Assembly: GCA_019636735.1 (NCBI GenBank)
Contig: JAHBWY010000006.1
Span: forward strand, 203,694 to 267,693
From: Phycisphaeraceae bacterium
GTDB taxonomy: Bacteria > Planctomycetota > Phycisphaerae > Phycisphaerales > SM1A02
Length of the DNA: 64,000 nt
Direction of reading: 5' to 3'
Under the pieces are notes generated by a model. The model worked only from the letters and a program-made list of their open reading frames with translations, was not told the DNA's origin and did no database searches. This document shows positions 49,043-58,135 of this stretch, one piece after another. The position numbers and the translations under genes are program-made. The first letter of the stretch is position 1, and each line of letters opens with the position of its first letter.

Positions 49043-49722
49043 CAACGGACGCCAAGCCGCTCGCCGAGTTCCTTCTTCTGGTGACGATAGAAAAGAACAG
49101 CCACGGAGCGACCAAGCTGATCCGCCAACTGGTCCTCCATGTCTCGGCGCCCCACACTTGAGCGATAGTTCTCAAGCGGCTGCTCACGAAGCTGGGCCAC
49201 GACGGGCCTGTGAGAATCGCCCGTGGGATAGAGGCGGCGCCCACCAGCCACATCGATCACCCGAACCTCGGCCTCGGCAAGAGGACGCGGCGTCTCGCCA
49301 TCCGGCGAGAGCATGAAGGAGGTCACCTTGACATGGATCACCGTCTCGGCGCCGAGTTCCTCGCCGACCTGTGCCATCGAGATGCGCTTCGACTCCGAAT
49401 CGAAGCGCCTGACCACCTGGATGGCTTCACTCGAGGCGATCGCCTGCGTGATGAGACCATTCTCAAGAAGCAGCGTTGCTGTCCTGTCTCCCAATCGAGT
49501 CCTGAGCGCCGTCCGCGGAAGCATGTTGCGGGTGTCATCGACAAAGACGACGGTCCGTCGATCGGGCAGCGTGAACTCCGCATCCACCGTCGGAGGACCT
49601 TCAAGAATGTAGGCCGCCGGCACGATGATGTTGCAACCCGAGAGCGAACCGGCTGACGCCATCACGGCCATCAGCGTGAGACCAAGCGCCGCCATGCTCC
49701 TTCCACGCGTGATCGCCATCAT
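49042..49722 (-). CDS. Lipoprotein of unknown function, paralogue of its upstream neighbour
   Basis: The product has 226 residues with a signal peptide (MAALGLTLMAVMASAGSLSGC) and lipobox LSGC. The mature part carries RTVVFVDDTRNML, IQVVRRFDSESKRISMAQVGEELGA split over two strands, and ETVIHVKVTSFML, and ends VAVLFYRHQKKELGER. The ending and the VDRIVYVDV/ETVIHVKV strand match the upstream gene, so they are tandem paralogues. The start ATG 49722 overlaps the upstream stop. The role is probably in the cell envelope. Confidence 0.7.
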   Translation of the reverse strand: MMAITRGRSMAALGLTLMAVMASAGSLSGCNIIVPAAYILEGPPTVDAEFTLPDRRTVVFVDDTRNMLPRTALRTRLGDRTATLLLENGLITQAIASSEAIQVVRRFDSESKRISMAQVGEELGAETVIHVKVTSFMLSPDGETPRPLAEAEVRVIDVAGGRRLYPTGDSHRPVVAQLREQPLENYRSSVGRRDMEDQLADQLGRSVAVLFYRHQKKELGERLGVR

Positions 49723-50402
49723 CCGCGCACCCTCCGATCGGGATACTTGTCTTCCTTGTGGTCGTAGAAGAGCCACGCCACCTTCTGACAGAATCGCCCG
49801 ACGATGCCCGCTTCGACCTGCTCCTGCCGAAGCTGCTCGCGCGTCACGGTCCGCTCATCGGGGAAGCGGCTGGTCACGGAGAACTCCTCGACCGGCGCAT
49901 CAGGATCGAGCGAATGACGCTCGAAGACGCTCACATTGGCGACCGCCGCAGCCTCCCAGAGGAAGCGGTTTCCCGGCGGATTCAGCCGAAACTCGAGCAC
50001 ATCGACATAGACGATGCGATCGACATCGAGCAGTTCGCACACCTGACCCATCGGCATGCTCGCCCATGTGGGAGTCTGGTACTCCCAGGTCATCACCTGC
50101 GTCGGATTGAGCACTCGCGTGCCCGACACATTCTGCTGGAGTCGCGCCGAGATGTTCGCCGTCATGTTCGGCTTCACCATCGGGTACTCGTAGAGCATCG
50201 CGTGATCGGCATGCACCAGCACCGCAACGGTCCTGTTGTCGAGGCCGGTGTACTTGGCGAGGACTTCGATCTCCTTCTCACGCTCGATGTTGTGACCCAC
50301 GGCCGCGATGAGTTGCGGAATGGCGCAGCCACCCATGCCCGCGGTCAGCAGGAGAAGGACGCTCGTGGACATAAGTCTTGCGGTGATGCTTCGAATCGTC
50401 AT
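49719..50402 (-). CDS. Lipoprotein of unknown function, first of a tandem pair
   Basis: The product has 227 residues with a signal peptide (LMSTSVLLLLTAGMGGC) and lipobox GGC. The mature part contains RTVAVLVHADHAMLYEYP, QVCELLDVDRIVYVDVLEF and ends KVAWLFYDHKEDKYPDR. The VDRIVYVDV segment recalls the strand found in small lipoproteins that use a CsgG/LptE-like fold, but this is only resemblance. ATG 50402 is chosen over an upstream in-frame start because it leaves a normal signal peptide. Confidence 0.7.
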   Translation of the reverse strand: MTIRSITARLMSTSVLLLLTAGMGGCAIPQLIAAVGHNIEREKEIEVLAKYTGLDNRTVAVLVHADHAMLYEYPMVKPNMTANISARLQQNVSGTRVLNPTQVMTWEYQTPTWASMPMGQVCELLDVDRIVYVDVLEFRLNPPGNRFLWEAAAVANVSVFERHSLDPDAPVEEFSVTSRFPDERTVTREQLRQEQVEAGIVGRFCQKVAWLFYDHKEDKYPDRRVRG

Positions 50403-50434
50403 GGGGCGTCTCTCCAATGCGGACGGAAGTCGAG

Positions 50435-50920
50435 TCAGATGAGCGCGGCCCGATACTCAATGATCTTGTATCCCCAGGCGGCCAGCAGCGCCACGACGGC
50501 GGCGATGGCGCCAGCCTTGGAGAGCAAGGGTGAGAAGAGCGTGAGCACCCGCGTACCGGTGATGGCGGCGAAGGCACCGACGACAACGGCCATGGCCGTC
50601 GCCAGTGCAAGGAGCGCCCCGAAGGGCTGGGCCTTGATCGCCGCGATGAAGTGACCATCGGCGGCGTGGGCGAAGGCCGTCGTCATGCCACACGATGGGC
50701 ATGGCAACCCGAAGGCAAGAGGCCACGAGCAGGCGGGCAAGCCGAGTTGCTGATGGGTTCCGATGCCGAAGGGCGAGGGTTCGAGCCTCGCGGCAATGAG
50801 CAGGACCGCAAGCGCCACCACCGCAACCACGGCCGAGGCGAGGCGCTCGCCGAGCGAGAGCCACTGCGCCGACACCATGGGCGGCGCCGGTGGCGCGCTG
50901 GATGACATCGAGACGGCCAT
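50435..50920 (-). CDS. DUF2752 membrane protein
   Basis: The product has 161 residues and three predicted helices (VVAVVALAVLLIAARL; ALLALATAMAVVVGAFAAI; AIAAVVALLAAWGYKII). The DUF2752 motif is GLPCPSCGMTTAFAHAADG. The family is common in planctomycetes and others, with unknown function. The two cysteines may bind metal or form a redox pair at the membrane. TACTCT lies ten bases before ATG 50920, and an internal ATG at 50908 is possible. It is the first gene of the envelope operon. Confidence 0.8.
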   Translation of the reverse strand: MAVSMSSSAPPAPPMVSAQWLSLGERLASAVVAVVALAVLLIAARLEPSPFGIGTHQQLGLPACSWPLAFGLPCPSCGMTTAFAHAADGHFIAAIKAQPFGALLALATAMAVVVGAFAAITGTRVLTLFSPLLSKAGAIAAVVALLAAWGYKIIEYRAALI

Positions 50921-51343
50921 GAAGGCGAGGAGAGTACCGGGCCCGGCGGGCGGGGAGCAACCCCCGAAGGTTCGGAAGTCGCTGCGCCAGGCCGCACTCC
51001 CGCAGGGGGCAAGTGTGCCCAAAGGACCCTCGCGCGGGCAGGAGCGGCCCCCTGGACGGCTCGGGGTTCTTTCAGGTTCCAGCGAGGAACTCGGTCCAGG
51101 GTTCATCGCTCACGGTTGTCGGCTGCCCGTTCACGACTCATGGCCTCTGGCACATCGCTCACCGTTTACGGCAGATGGCTCACCGCTCTCGGGTCATGGC
51201 CTTTGGCCGCTTGCGGGTCATCGCTCACGGATCTCGGGCATGGATCTCGGGCATGGATCTCGGGTGATGGCTAGCCGCTCACAGCTCACCCCTCTCGACT
51301 CACGCATGCGGTCGAGGGCGACTGGGGGCCGTAGGATCGCCGA
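50921..51343 (+). repeat. Intergenic region with short direct and tandem repeats
   Basis: TCATCGCTCACGG occurs identically at 51103-51115 and 51218-51230, with variants at 51152-51164 and near 51173. Immediately after the second copy, a 13-bp unit ATCTCGGGCATGG is repeated at 51231, 51244 and, altered, at 51257. The area is rich in GCTCAC words up to about 51290. The first 180 bases hold nothing recognisable. No coding frame is supported. Confidence 0.65.
51332..51337 (+). promoter_or_regulatory. TAnnnT box (TAGGAT) before M19 dipeptidase
   Basis: TAGGAT lies six bases before GTG 51344. No ribosome binding site precedes the start, which suggests a leaderless transcript. Confidence 0.45.
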
Positions 51344-52390
51344 GTGATCACTCCCATCGTCGACGGACATCTCGACCTGGCCTATCTCGCGCTCCAGGGG
51401 GTCAGGCTGGAAGAGCCGTCGCCCGATCCCGATCGCGTGGGAGTGACTCTTCCCGCACTTCGCGCCGGTGGTGTGCGCCTGGTCTTCGCGACGATCTTCA
51501 CGGAGTGGGTCGAGGAGCGGCCGCCCGATCCTCGCGCGCCGTGGGAGTACGCAGGGCCTCCTGATGTCGCTCGAAGCCGAGCCGGCGCGGAGCTTCAGAT
51601 GGAGTGCTACGAGGTGCTCGAGCGCGCGGGGCGACTCTCGATCGTGCGCAGCGCCGATGATCTCGAGCGCGCCTGGAGTGGGGCGAGGCTCAACGAACAT
51701 GGAAAGACGCCCATCGCAGCGCTCATCCTCATGGAGTGCGCCGACCCGATCGAGGCTCCCTCGGAGTTGGAACAGTGGGTGCGGCGCGGCGTGCGCGCCA
51801 TTGGTCCAAGCTGGGCGAAGGGCTCCCGCTACGCTGGTGGAAATGCGAGGCCTGGAGGAGTCACGCCGTTCGGCCGCGACTTTCTTCGCGAGATGGAGCG
51901 ATTGGGTGTGATCCTCGATTGTTCGCACCTCGCGGACCGCGCCGTCGATGAGGCGCTCGACCTCTTCGGCGGCTGCGTGATGGCGTCGCACTCCAATGCG
52001 CGTGCGCTCCTGGGGATGTCTCAGCGTCATCTTCGCGACGATCATGCGAAGCGGATTGCCGAGCGCGGCGGCGTGGTCGGCCTCAATCTCTTCGGTCGCT
52101 TTCTGGCCGAGGGCCGAACGGCAACCATCGACGATGTGCGTCGGCATCTCGACCATTGGCGCGAGTGGATTGGCGTCGAGCACCTCGGGCTCGGCAGCGA
52201 CTTTGACGGCGGGTTCACGCCGCTCGACTGTCCGCGCGGTGCGCAGCGACCGGAGGATCTTCAGCAACTCCTCGATGGCCTACGCACCTGCGGCTGGAGC
52301 GAGCGCGAGGTGCGCGCTTTCGCGGGCGAATCGTGGATCGGATTCCTGCGTCGGGCTCTTGGCGGCGAAGGCGCGATGTCAAGCGCGTGA
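51344..52390 (+). CDS. M19 family membrane-type dipeptidase
   Basis: The product has 348 residues with the TIM-barrel zinc site of renal dipeptidase-like enzymes: DGHLDLAY (HxD), a conserved Glu in LILMECADP, DCSHLADRAVDEAL, MASHSNARAL and LGLGSDFDGG. It should cleave dipeptides, possibly including those with D-residues or beta-lactam-like bonds. There is no signal peptide, so it is probably cytoplasmic. Its 3' end overlaps the convergent next gene by 12 bases. Confidence 0.88.
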   Translation: MITPIVDGHLDLAYLALQGVRLEEPSPDPDRVGVTLPALRAGGVRLVFATIFTEWVEERPPDPRAPWEYAGPPDVARSRAGAELQMECYEVLERAGRLSIVRSADDLERAWSGARLNEHGKTPIAALILMECADPIEAPSELEQWVRRGVRAIGPSWAKGSRYAGGNARPGGVTPFGRDFLREMERLGVILDCSHLADRAVDEALDLFGGCVMASHSNARALLGMSQRHLRDDHAKRIAERGGVVGLNLFGRFLAEGRTATIDDVRRHLDHWREWIGVEHLGLGSDFDGGFTPLDCPRGAQRPEDLQQLLDGLRTCGWSEREVRAFAGESWIGFLRRALGGEGAMSSA

Positions 52391-53941
52391 CGCGGGCGAC
52401 GCGCCGCCCTTGGCGAGCGCATTGAGCGGGACATGCACCGCCGATGCACTGCCGGGAATGGACACGAGGAGGTCGAGGGCGACACCGCAGCCGTGGAGCC
52501 CCTCGACGCCGCTCGCCTCACGGGTCACGACGCGCTCGATGATCCAAGATTCGGGCGGCGGCGCGACCCCGGCGGAACATGTCAGTCCGGGGAACGCCCG
52601 CACGAGCAGCGCCGCGTTGGTGGTCGCCCATCGGCGCGCGCTGCGGAGCGAAGTCATGGCCTCGACCGGCGCTACCAGATGCAAACGCCCCTGCTGATCC
52701 GAGGCGAGTTCAATCGCAGGCTCCACAGGGCAGCGGAAGTCAAGCGCCTCGACGGTTGTCAGGAGTCGCGCGAGATCGCTGGGTGAGGCGTCGCCGGTTT
52801 CTGACGCAGGCGCCTCCGGCGCGGCCGCGCCTTGCGTCAGGGTCGTGGCCTCCAGCCCGGGTCCAACTTCAATGGGCATCTCCCTGGCCGCTTCGACATC
52901 GGTCGAACCATCCTCGAACGGCAACGGACCAGACGATGACGGCGGCTCCTCATCGAGCGTGACGATCCGTGGTGTTGGGGCGTCATGGTGGACAACGGGA
53001 GGCGGCTCCGCCACTGGTCGAGGAGCCATCGATCGCGGCGGGCGCCTCTCGGTCACCATCGCCTCATCGTGAAAGCGATCGACAGCGCGACTCGCAGCGC
53101 TTTCGAGCACAGAGAGCAGATGACCCGCCTCCGGCGCCGAGGCCACCTCGAAGCAATGGCGCTCGGAGCTGTCGACTCGATCGAGCCTCGGGATCGCGCC
53201 AACGAGCGGAAGGTCGATGACCCCGGAGGCGCCCCCGCCGAGTTCATCCATCATCCACTGCACGCGCTCGGGCGGCGCGCCGACCACCACCACGCCGAGA
53301 GATGCCGCCATGCCATGTTCGGTCGCGCGCTCGGAAACCGCGTCAATCACGCGCCGCGCTGCCGCGACCGCCGCCTCATCGGCGCTCGTCAGGAGCACCC
53401 GTTCGGCGAAGCCATCATGCAGCGCCTCATCGGGAGCCGATGTGCCGCTGACGCAGATGATCCACCGCCGAATGACGCGCGCCGCGCGAGTGAGCCACTC
53501 GTCGAGGCACTCACCCTGATGGAGTCCGATCTGCCGACCACCCCCACGCAGGATCTCGGCGTGCACGAGGTCGCGCTCGCATCGAATGAGACCGGTGGGC
53601 CCCTCGGCCATGCCGACTCGATCTCCGAATTGCGTCGCCCACAATCCCGCCATCACCGGAAGGTGGCCCGTGATGGCGGCGGTGGCGCGAATGAGCGAGA
53701 CGCATGACGCGTCGGGCACGGAAATGGAGGCCGAGCGCAAGGTCAATCGGCCCGCTCGAGATGTCACCGCTTCCCGTCCTTCATTCCCTGGCGACCGGGA
53801 GTGGATCGACTCGCGCGGCTCACTCCCCGGCGATCGCTGTGAACGCAACTCCGGAGCCGGCGGCGCGGCGCTCGATGCGCTTCTCGGACCGAGGAAGATC
53901 GCGGCAAGGGCGTCATAGGGATCACGACTCTCGATCTTCAT
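52379..53941 (-). CDS. ParA-adjacent protein with a degenerate MinD/ParA-like domain
   Basis: The product has 520 residues. After a Ser/Arg-rich start, residues 70-250 resemble a MinD/FlhG ATPase without its P-loop: AITGHLPVMAGLWATQFGDRVG, DEWLTRAARVIRRWIICVSG, VLLTSADEAAVAAARRVIDAV and MAASLGVVVVGAPPERVQW. A long Pro/Glu-rich linker and a small C-terminal domain follow. It may regulate or recruit the neighbouring ParA. ATG 53941 overlaps the ParA stop (ATGA), so the two are coupled. The similarity is weak and I may be over-reading it. Confidence 0.55.
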   Translation of the reverse strand: MKIESRDPYDALAAIFLGPRSASSAAPPAPELRSQRSPGSEPRESIHSRSPGNEGREAVTSRAGRLTLRSASISVPDASCVSLIRATAAITGHLPVMAGLWATQFGDRVGMAEGPTGLIRCERDLVHAEILRGGGRQIGLHQGECLDEWLTRAARVIRRWIICVSGTSAPDEALHDGFAERVLLTSADEAAVAAARRVIDAVSERATEHGMAASLGVVVVGAPPERVQWMMDELGGGASGVIDLPLVGAIPRLDRVDSSERHCFEVASAPEAGHLLSVLESAASRAVDRFHDEAMVTERRPPRSMAPRPVAEPPPVVHHDAPTPRIVTLDEEPPSSSGPLPFEDGSTDVEAAREMPIEVGPGLEATTLTQGAAAPEAPASETGDASPSDLARLLTTVEALDFRCPVEPAIELASDQQGRLHLVAPVEAMTSLRSARRWATTNAALLVRAFPGLTCSAGVAPPPESWIIERVVTREASGVEGLHGCGVALDLLVSIPGSASAVHVPLNALAKGGASPASRA

Positions 53942-54864
53942 GAAGCGCCCTCGACGAGTGGTGGTGGTTCAGGAGCCGTGGCCGGGCTGCGCATCCGCGC
54001 GACGAGTTCCGCCGCGCGATCGCTTCGACCCGCCTGGGGAGCGGGCGCCTCGGGCTCCGCCCAGAGCGACCCCGCTTCGAGGCGCTCCTGGTGAACGGGT
54101 CGCGGCGCGGGCGGATTGGCGCGGAGCCACTCAGCCAGGCGTCGGAAGTCCTCATGCGCCGCCGACTGGGGTGCGAACTCGGGAATCGCCTGCCCGAAGC
54201 TCGCGGCTTCGCGCAGCACTTCGTGTTCACGCACGACAACCGGGACGACGATCTCGGCGAACCGGCGCTCGAGCGCCGCGAGCACCTCCTGCGACACCTT
54301 GGCGCCATCTCGATGCATCGACGGAAGAAGGCGCAAGGTCACCTCCCTGCCGAGGCGCGCCGCAACCGCCTGCACGGTGGCGACCTGGCGTTCGGCTCCT
54401 CGAAGCGCGAAGTACCCCGTTTCGACCGGCACGATCGTCTCGTCACAGGCGCGCAGCGCGTTGAAGGTGAGAAGCCCCACCGTCGGCGGACAGTCGAGAA
54501 TGCACCAGTCGAAGTCGCTCGCGAGTCGCGCGAGCAATCGTTCGAGGCGACGATCCCGCTCCGCGCCGTGGGAGGTCGCTTCAAATGCGGCCAGTTCGAT
54601 CGTGCTCGGTGCGAGCTTGAGATTCCGCGCGACCTCCCAGAGGAGTGACTCGGGATCGATGTCATCGGGGGCGGAGAGCGCGTGAGACATCGCGACCTCG
54701 ACGCGCGACTCCGGAATGCCCAGACCGAGCGAGCAGTGGCTCTGCGGATCGAGGTCGACCAATAGCGTGCGGGCGCCTCCGGACGCCAGAACCGAGGCGA
54801 GATTGATCGCCGTCGTGGTTTTGCCGCAGCCACCCTTCTGATTGACGATTGCGGTCACTCGCAT
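53938..54864 (-). CDS. ParA/Soj family ATPase
   Basis: The product has 308 residues. The deviant Walker A box is KGGCGKTTTAINLAS near the N-terminus, followed by LLVDLDPQSHCSLGLG (Walker A prime), CILDCPPTVGLLTFNAL and LPSMHRDGAKVS. This is the Soj/ParA group that drives chromosome or cargo positioning. No parB lies beside it. The Pro/Ala-rich C-terminal 60 residues are extra. ATG 54864 gives MRVTAIVNQKGG as in other family members, and ATG 54873 is an alternative. TAGGCT at 54955-54960 (minus strand) may be the -10. Confidence 0.88.
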   Translation of the reverse strand: MRVTAIVNQKGGCGKTTTAINLASVLASGGARTLLVDLDPQSHCSLGLGIPESRVEVAMSHALSAPDDIDPESLLWEVARNLKLAPSTIELAAFEATSHGAERDRRLERLLARLASDFDWCILDCPPTVGLLTFNALRACDETIVPVETGYFALRGAERQVATVQAVAARLGREVTLRLLPSMHRDGAKVSQEVLAALERRFAEIVVPVVVREHEVLREAASFGQAIPEFAPQSAAHEDFRRLAEWLRANPPAPRPVHQERLEAGSLWAEPEAPAPQAGRSDRAAELVARMRSPATAPEPPPLVEGAS

Positions 54865-54996
54865 CGCGCGCATCCTGCGTGCGGCGCCGGGATCCATCCT
54901 GGCTTGGCGCTCCGATTGAGAGGGGTCGAAGCGCTCCGGCGTCGCGTTGAACAAAGCCTACCGTGGAGAGGACCAGAGGGCCAGATGCTCCCGCCG

Positions 54997-56151
54997 TCAG
55001 GTGACTCCGATGCGACGCCACCCGGCCACCACGGCTTCTCGGGGCGGATCGTCGACCACGCGGCATGCGCCCTCACCGACGGGAAGGACCAGACGCCACC
55101 GGCCTGCGCGATGCTTCTTGTCCATGCCCATCAGGTCGAGCATGACCGAGAGGGAACATCCGGTCGGCGCCCGAGTGGGCAAGTGAAGCGCCCTCAGCCT
55201 GCGCTCGACCCGGTCGGGATCGGCCCCCGGCCAGTGGGCGGAGGCGCGGCTCGCCTCTGTCGCGGCAAGCAGCCCGAGCCCGACGGCCTCGCCATGAGAG
55301 ATTGATTCATGGAGGGCGCCCTCGAGCGCATGGGCGAAGGTGTGGCCCAGGTTCAGGAGCGTGCGCTCACCCGCCTCGTGCTCGTCCCGTGCCACGATCC
55401 CAGCCTTGACCTTCGCACTTCGTGCGATGAGCGCCGTCAGCGTCTCGGCATCGCGGGCGAAGATGCGCTCCTGCTGCGCTTCCATCCAGGTGGCGAGTTC
55501 CGGGTCGGAGATCATGGCGTGCTTCAGACACTCGGCGAGCCCGGCGGAGAGCACCCGATCGGGAAGCGTCGCAAGCACCAGCGGATCACAGATGACGCGG
55601 CGCGGCTGCCGGAAGACGCCAACCGCGTTCTTCGCGAGCCCACCTGCACAGGGAAGGTTGACGGCGGACTTCCCGCCAATTGACGCATCGACCATGGCGA
55701 GCAGCGTCGTGGGCACCTGCACGCAATCCACACCGCGCATGAAGGTGGCGGCGACGAAGCCCGCGAGATCACCCACCACTCCGCCGCCGAGCGCCACCAC
55801 GATGGCCGTGCGGTCAAGCCGCGCGTCGAGCATGCTCTGCCAGAGGCGCTCCGCACCTGCAACCGTTTTCGATGCCTCGCTCGCCTCGACCTCTGCGACG
55901 ATCGGCGCCGCTCCCGCTTCAGCGAGCGTCGCCATGACCTGCCGGCCGACGCCTTCGGCCACGGCACGATCGGCCACCACGAACGCGCGGCGCGTCCCGG
56001 GACAGCACTCGTGGAGCAGTGCGCCGAGTCGCTCGAGCGCTCCGGCGCCGATCACCACCTGGTAGCGATGCGCGGGAACATCGACCTCAACGCGCTGCAC
56101 CTGCCAGCCATTCGTGGAGCTCCGCGTCGAAGGAGTGGGTGAAGTCGTCAT
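54997..56151 (-). CDS. aroB: 3-Dehydroquinate synthase
   Basis: AroB makes 3-dehydroquinate from DAHP in the shikimate pathway, using NAD and a metal ion. Motifs include VVALGGGVVGDLAGFVAATFMRG split across the nucleotide site, QVPTTLLAMVDASIGGKSAVN, GLAECLKHAMISD with the metal Glu, LNLGHTFAHALE and SHGEAVGLG. At 384 residues it is of normal length. ATG 56151 is chosen, since an upstream in-frame extension would overlap the next gene. No other aro gene is nearby. Confidence 0.94.
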   Translation of the reverse strand: MTTSPTPSTRSSTNGWQVQRVEVDVPAHRYQVVIGAGALERLGALLHECCPGTRRAFVVADRAVAEGVGRQVMATLAEAGAAPIVAEVEASEASKTVAGAERLWQSMLDARLDRTAIVVALGGGVVGDLAGFVAATFMRGVDCVQVPTTLLAMVDASIGGKSAVNLPCAGGLAKNAVGVFRQPRRVICDPLVLATLPDRVLSAGLAECLKHAMISDPELATWMEAQQERIFARDAETLTALIARSAKVKAGIVARDEHEAGERTLLNLGHTFAHALEGALHESISHGEAVGLGLLAATEASRASAHWPGADPDRVERRLRALHLPTRAPTGCSLSVMLDLMGMDKKHRAGRWRLVLPVGEGACRVVDDPPREAVVAGWRRIGVT

Positions 56152-56185
56152 GGTGAGGAGGTGCCCGGGGGTGATCGCCGCCAGG

Positions 56186-58135
56186 TCAACGGCGAGGTGA
56201 CCTCGGCGCGTCGTCGAGCGCATGCGCCCGCCGGAACGCCGCAGCCTTCTCGCGCCCGAGGTAGAAGTCCTGGATCCGCGGATGCAGGGTGCGGATGTCG
56301 GCGAACATCAGCGCATCGACCACATTGCCGAAGTCGGGATCGACATTGAACGCCAGCAGCTTCGCATTCATGCGGAGGTATTGTCGCAGCAGCACGGGAA
56401 CCGCGCGCTCGCCATTCTCGAGATCGCGCACCACCTGATCCACCTGATCGAGGTCGCGGATGATCCACTTCGTGGGCTCCGGGTCGATCTCACTGATCGC
56501 ACCGAGGCGGGGTGGATTTCGCGGGCGGACCGCGTCCACCACGCGTGCGAGCGCCCGGTGCGTCTCGAGGAACGCCATCATGAGCTTCTTGGAGGTCGTC
56601 AGGTACTCATCGGAGATGCTGACGGGGCCGAAGACGATCACATAGCGCGGATGGCGGCCGATGAACTCGGCGATCCCGCGCCACAGCAGGAGCAGCGGAA
56701 GCGGCTTGCGCTGGTACTCGCGGCGAACATAGCTTCGACCGAGCTCGATGGCCGGGCCGAGCTGCTCCATGACTCGCGGCGCATACTCAAAGAGCGTGCT
56801 CGTATAGAGACCATCGATGCCCTGCGATGGCAGGATCTCATCGGTCAGCCCCATGCGGTAGGCGCCAACGAGTTCCTGGCGGCGCCCGTTCCAGACGAAG
56901 AGCTGGTGGTAATGTCGATCGAATCGATCGATGTCGATGGCCCGCCCGCTTCCCTCGCCCACCGCGCGGAAGGTGATCTCCCGCAGGCGCCCCATTTCGA
57001 GCATGAGCAGCGGAATGCGATCGGCCTTCGTGCAGCGCACCTCGTAGTCGCCCTGTCGAAGGAGAAGACTCTCCGGCGGGAGCGCCGCGACTTCGGCGGC
57101 GAGCTCCGCGGGCTCGTGCTGGGAAACGAGCGGCACGGGCTGCTGCGCTGACAGGTCGGCATGATCAAGCCCATCAACTCCCTCGCAGGACTCACGATGA
57201 CGCCGGGCGATCTCACGGGAGGCTTCGGTCAGCGCGCCATCGACGCGACGAGGTTCCAGGCCATCGGCGTCCGCACGGCGCGAGCCCAGAAGCTTCGAAC
57301 GCACCTGGAGAACCTTCGCAAGCTCGCGGTGGTTGCCGAAGCGCGCCTGTTGCGCCGGGCTGAGAACGCTCCCGACGCGCACGCGCACGCCGCGGCCCAT
57401 CATGCGGAAGTACTCGCGCGGAAGCCGCATCGTCCTCAGGACCGGATGCAGCAGGCCGAGCACCTGAAAGAGGGTGCTGTTGCGACCATCGACAAAGATC
57501 GGCAGGATCGAAGCGTTCGCCCACCGCGCCAGGCGGACCGCCGAAGCGTTCCACGGCGATTCCTGCACGCCCCAACGCCCCCACTTCAGATGCGCAACCT
57601 CGCCCGCAGGAAAGAGGCAGAGGCAACCACCACTCGAGACCCACCGGGTCGCCTCGTGCATCGCTGCCGCGTTGAAGGCGGTCGCCTCCTTGCCGCCGAA
57701 GACATCCACGAAGAAGGACATCGAACCCACGAAGGGCAGCGTGGCGAGGTAGCGATTGGCGACAAATCGAACATCGGGGCGGACGGCGAGAAGCGTCGTC
57801 GCGAGGATCTGCGGATCAACGCCTCCGTATGGATGATTCGAGACGATGACCAGCGGACCGCTCGCGGGAATGCGGGCGAGGTCGTGGGGAGAAATGAGCG
57901 GGTGGATTCCCGTGACCTGATTGAGCGCATCGAGTTCGTTCGTCCGTTCGTCAACCAGCGCCCGAACTTCGAAGAGCACACGGTTGAGCCGGCCCATACC
58001 CAGCAGCCGAGCAATCAGCGGACGGAAGGCTCGAAAGAGCGTGGCGCGCCACCCGATGAGGTCTGGAGGGACATCGATTCGGAACGGCTCGCCGGGAGGC
58101 GGAGGCTGGAGCCTCGATGCATGCGAGCGTTCCAT
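56186..58135 (-). CDS. Two-domain acyltransferase: PlsC-like N-terminus plus OlsB/hemolysin-like C-terminus
   Basis: The product has 649 residues. The N-terminal half is a PlsC-type acyltransferase with VSNHPYGGVDPQIL (a variant of HX4D) and LCLFPAGEVAH as the substrate block. The C-terminal half resembles the GNAT-like N-acyltransferase of ornithine lipid synthesis and hemolysin-type proteins: YEVRCTKADRIPLLMLEMG, RFDRHYHQLFVWN, LVGAYRMGLTDEIL. This two-domain layout is like OlsF, which makes ornithine or related aminolipids. The order of domains is seen here; the substrate is inferred. TAGTCT lies nine bases before the ATG. Confidence 0.75.
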   Translation of the reverse strand: MERSHASRLQPPPPGEPFRIDVPPDLIGWRATLFRAFRPLIARLLGMGRLNRVLFEVRALVDERTNELDALNQVTGIHPLISPHDLARIPASGPLVIVSNHPYGGVDPQILATTLLAVRPDVRFVANRYLATLPFVGSMSFFVDVFGGKEATAFNAAAMHEATRWVSSGGCLCLFPAGEVAHLKWGRWGVQESPWNASAVRLARWANASILPIFVDGRNSTLFQVLGLLHPVLRTMRLPREYFRMMGRGVRVRVGSVLSPAQQARFGNHRELAKVLQVRSKLLGSRRADADGLEPRRVDGALTEASREIARRHRESCEGVDGLDHADLSAQQPVPLVSQHEPAELAAEVAALPPESLLLRQGDYEVRCTKADRIPLLMLEMGRLREITFRAVGEGSGRAIDIDRFDRHYHQLFVWNGRRQELVGAYRMGLTDEILPSQGIDGLYTSTLFEYAPRVMEQLGPAIELGRSYVRREYQRKPLPLLLLWRGIAEFIGRHPRYVIVFGPVSISDEYLTTSKKLMMAFLETHRALARVVDAVRPRNPPRLGAISEIDPEPTKWIIRDLDQVDQVVRDLENGERAVPVLLRQYLRMNAKLLAFNVDPDFGNVVDALMFADIRTLHPRIQDFYLGREKAAAFRRAHALDDAPRSPRR

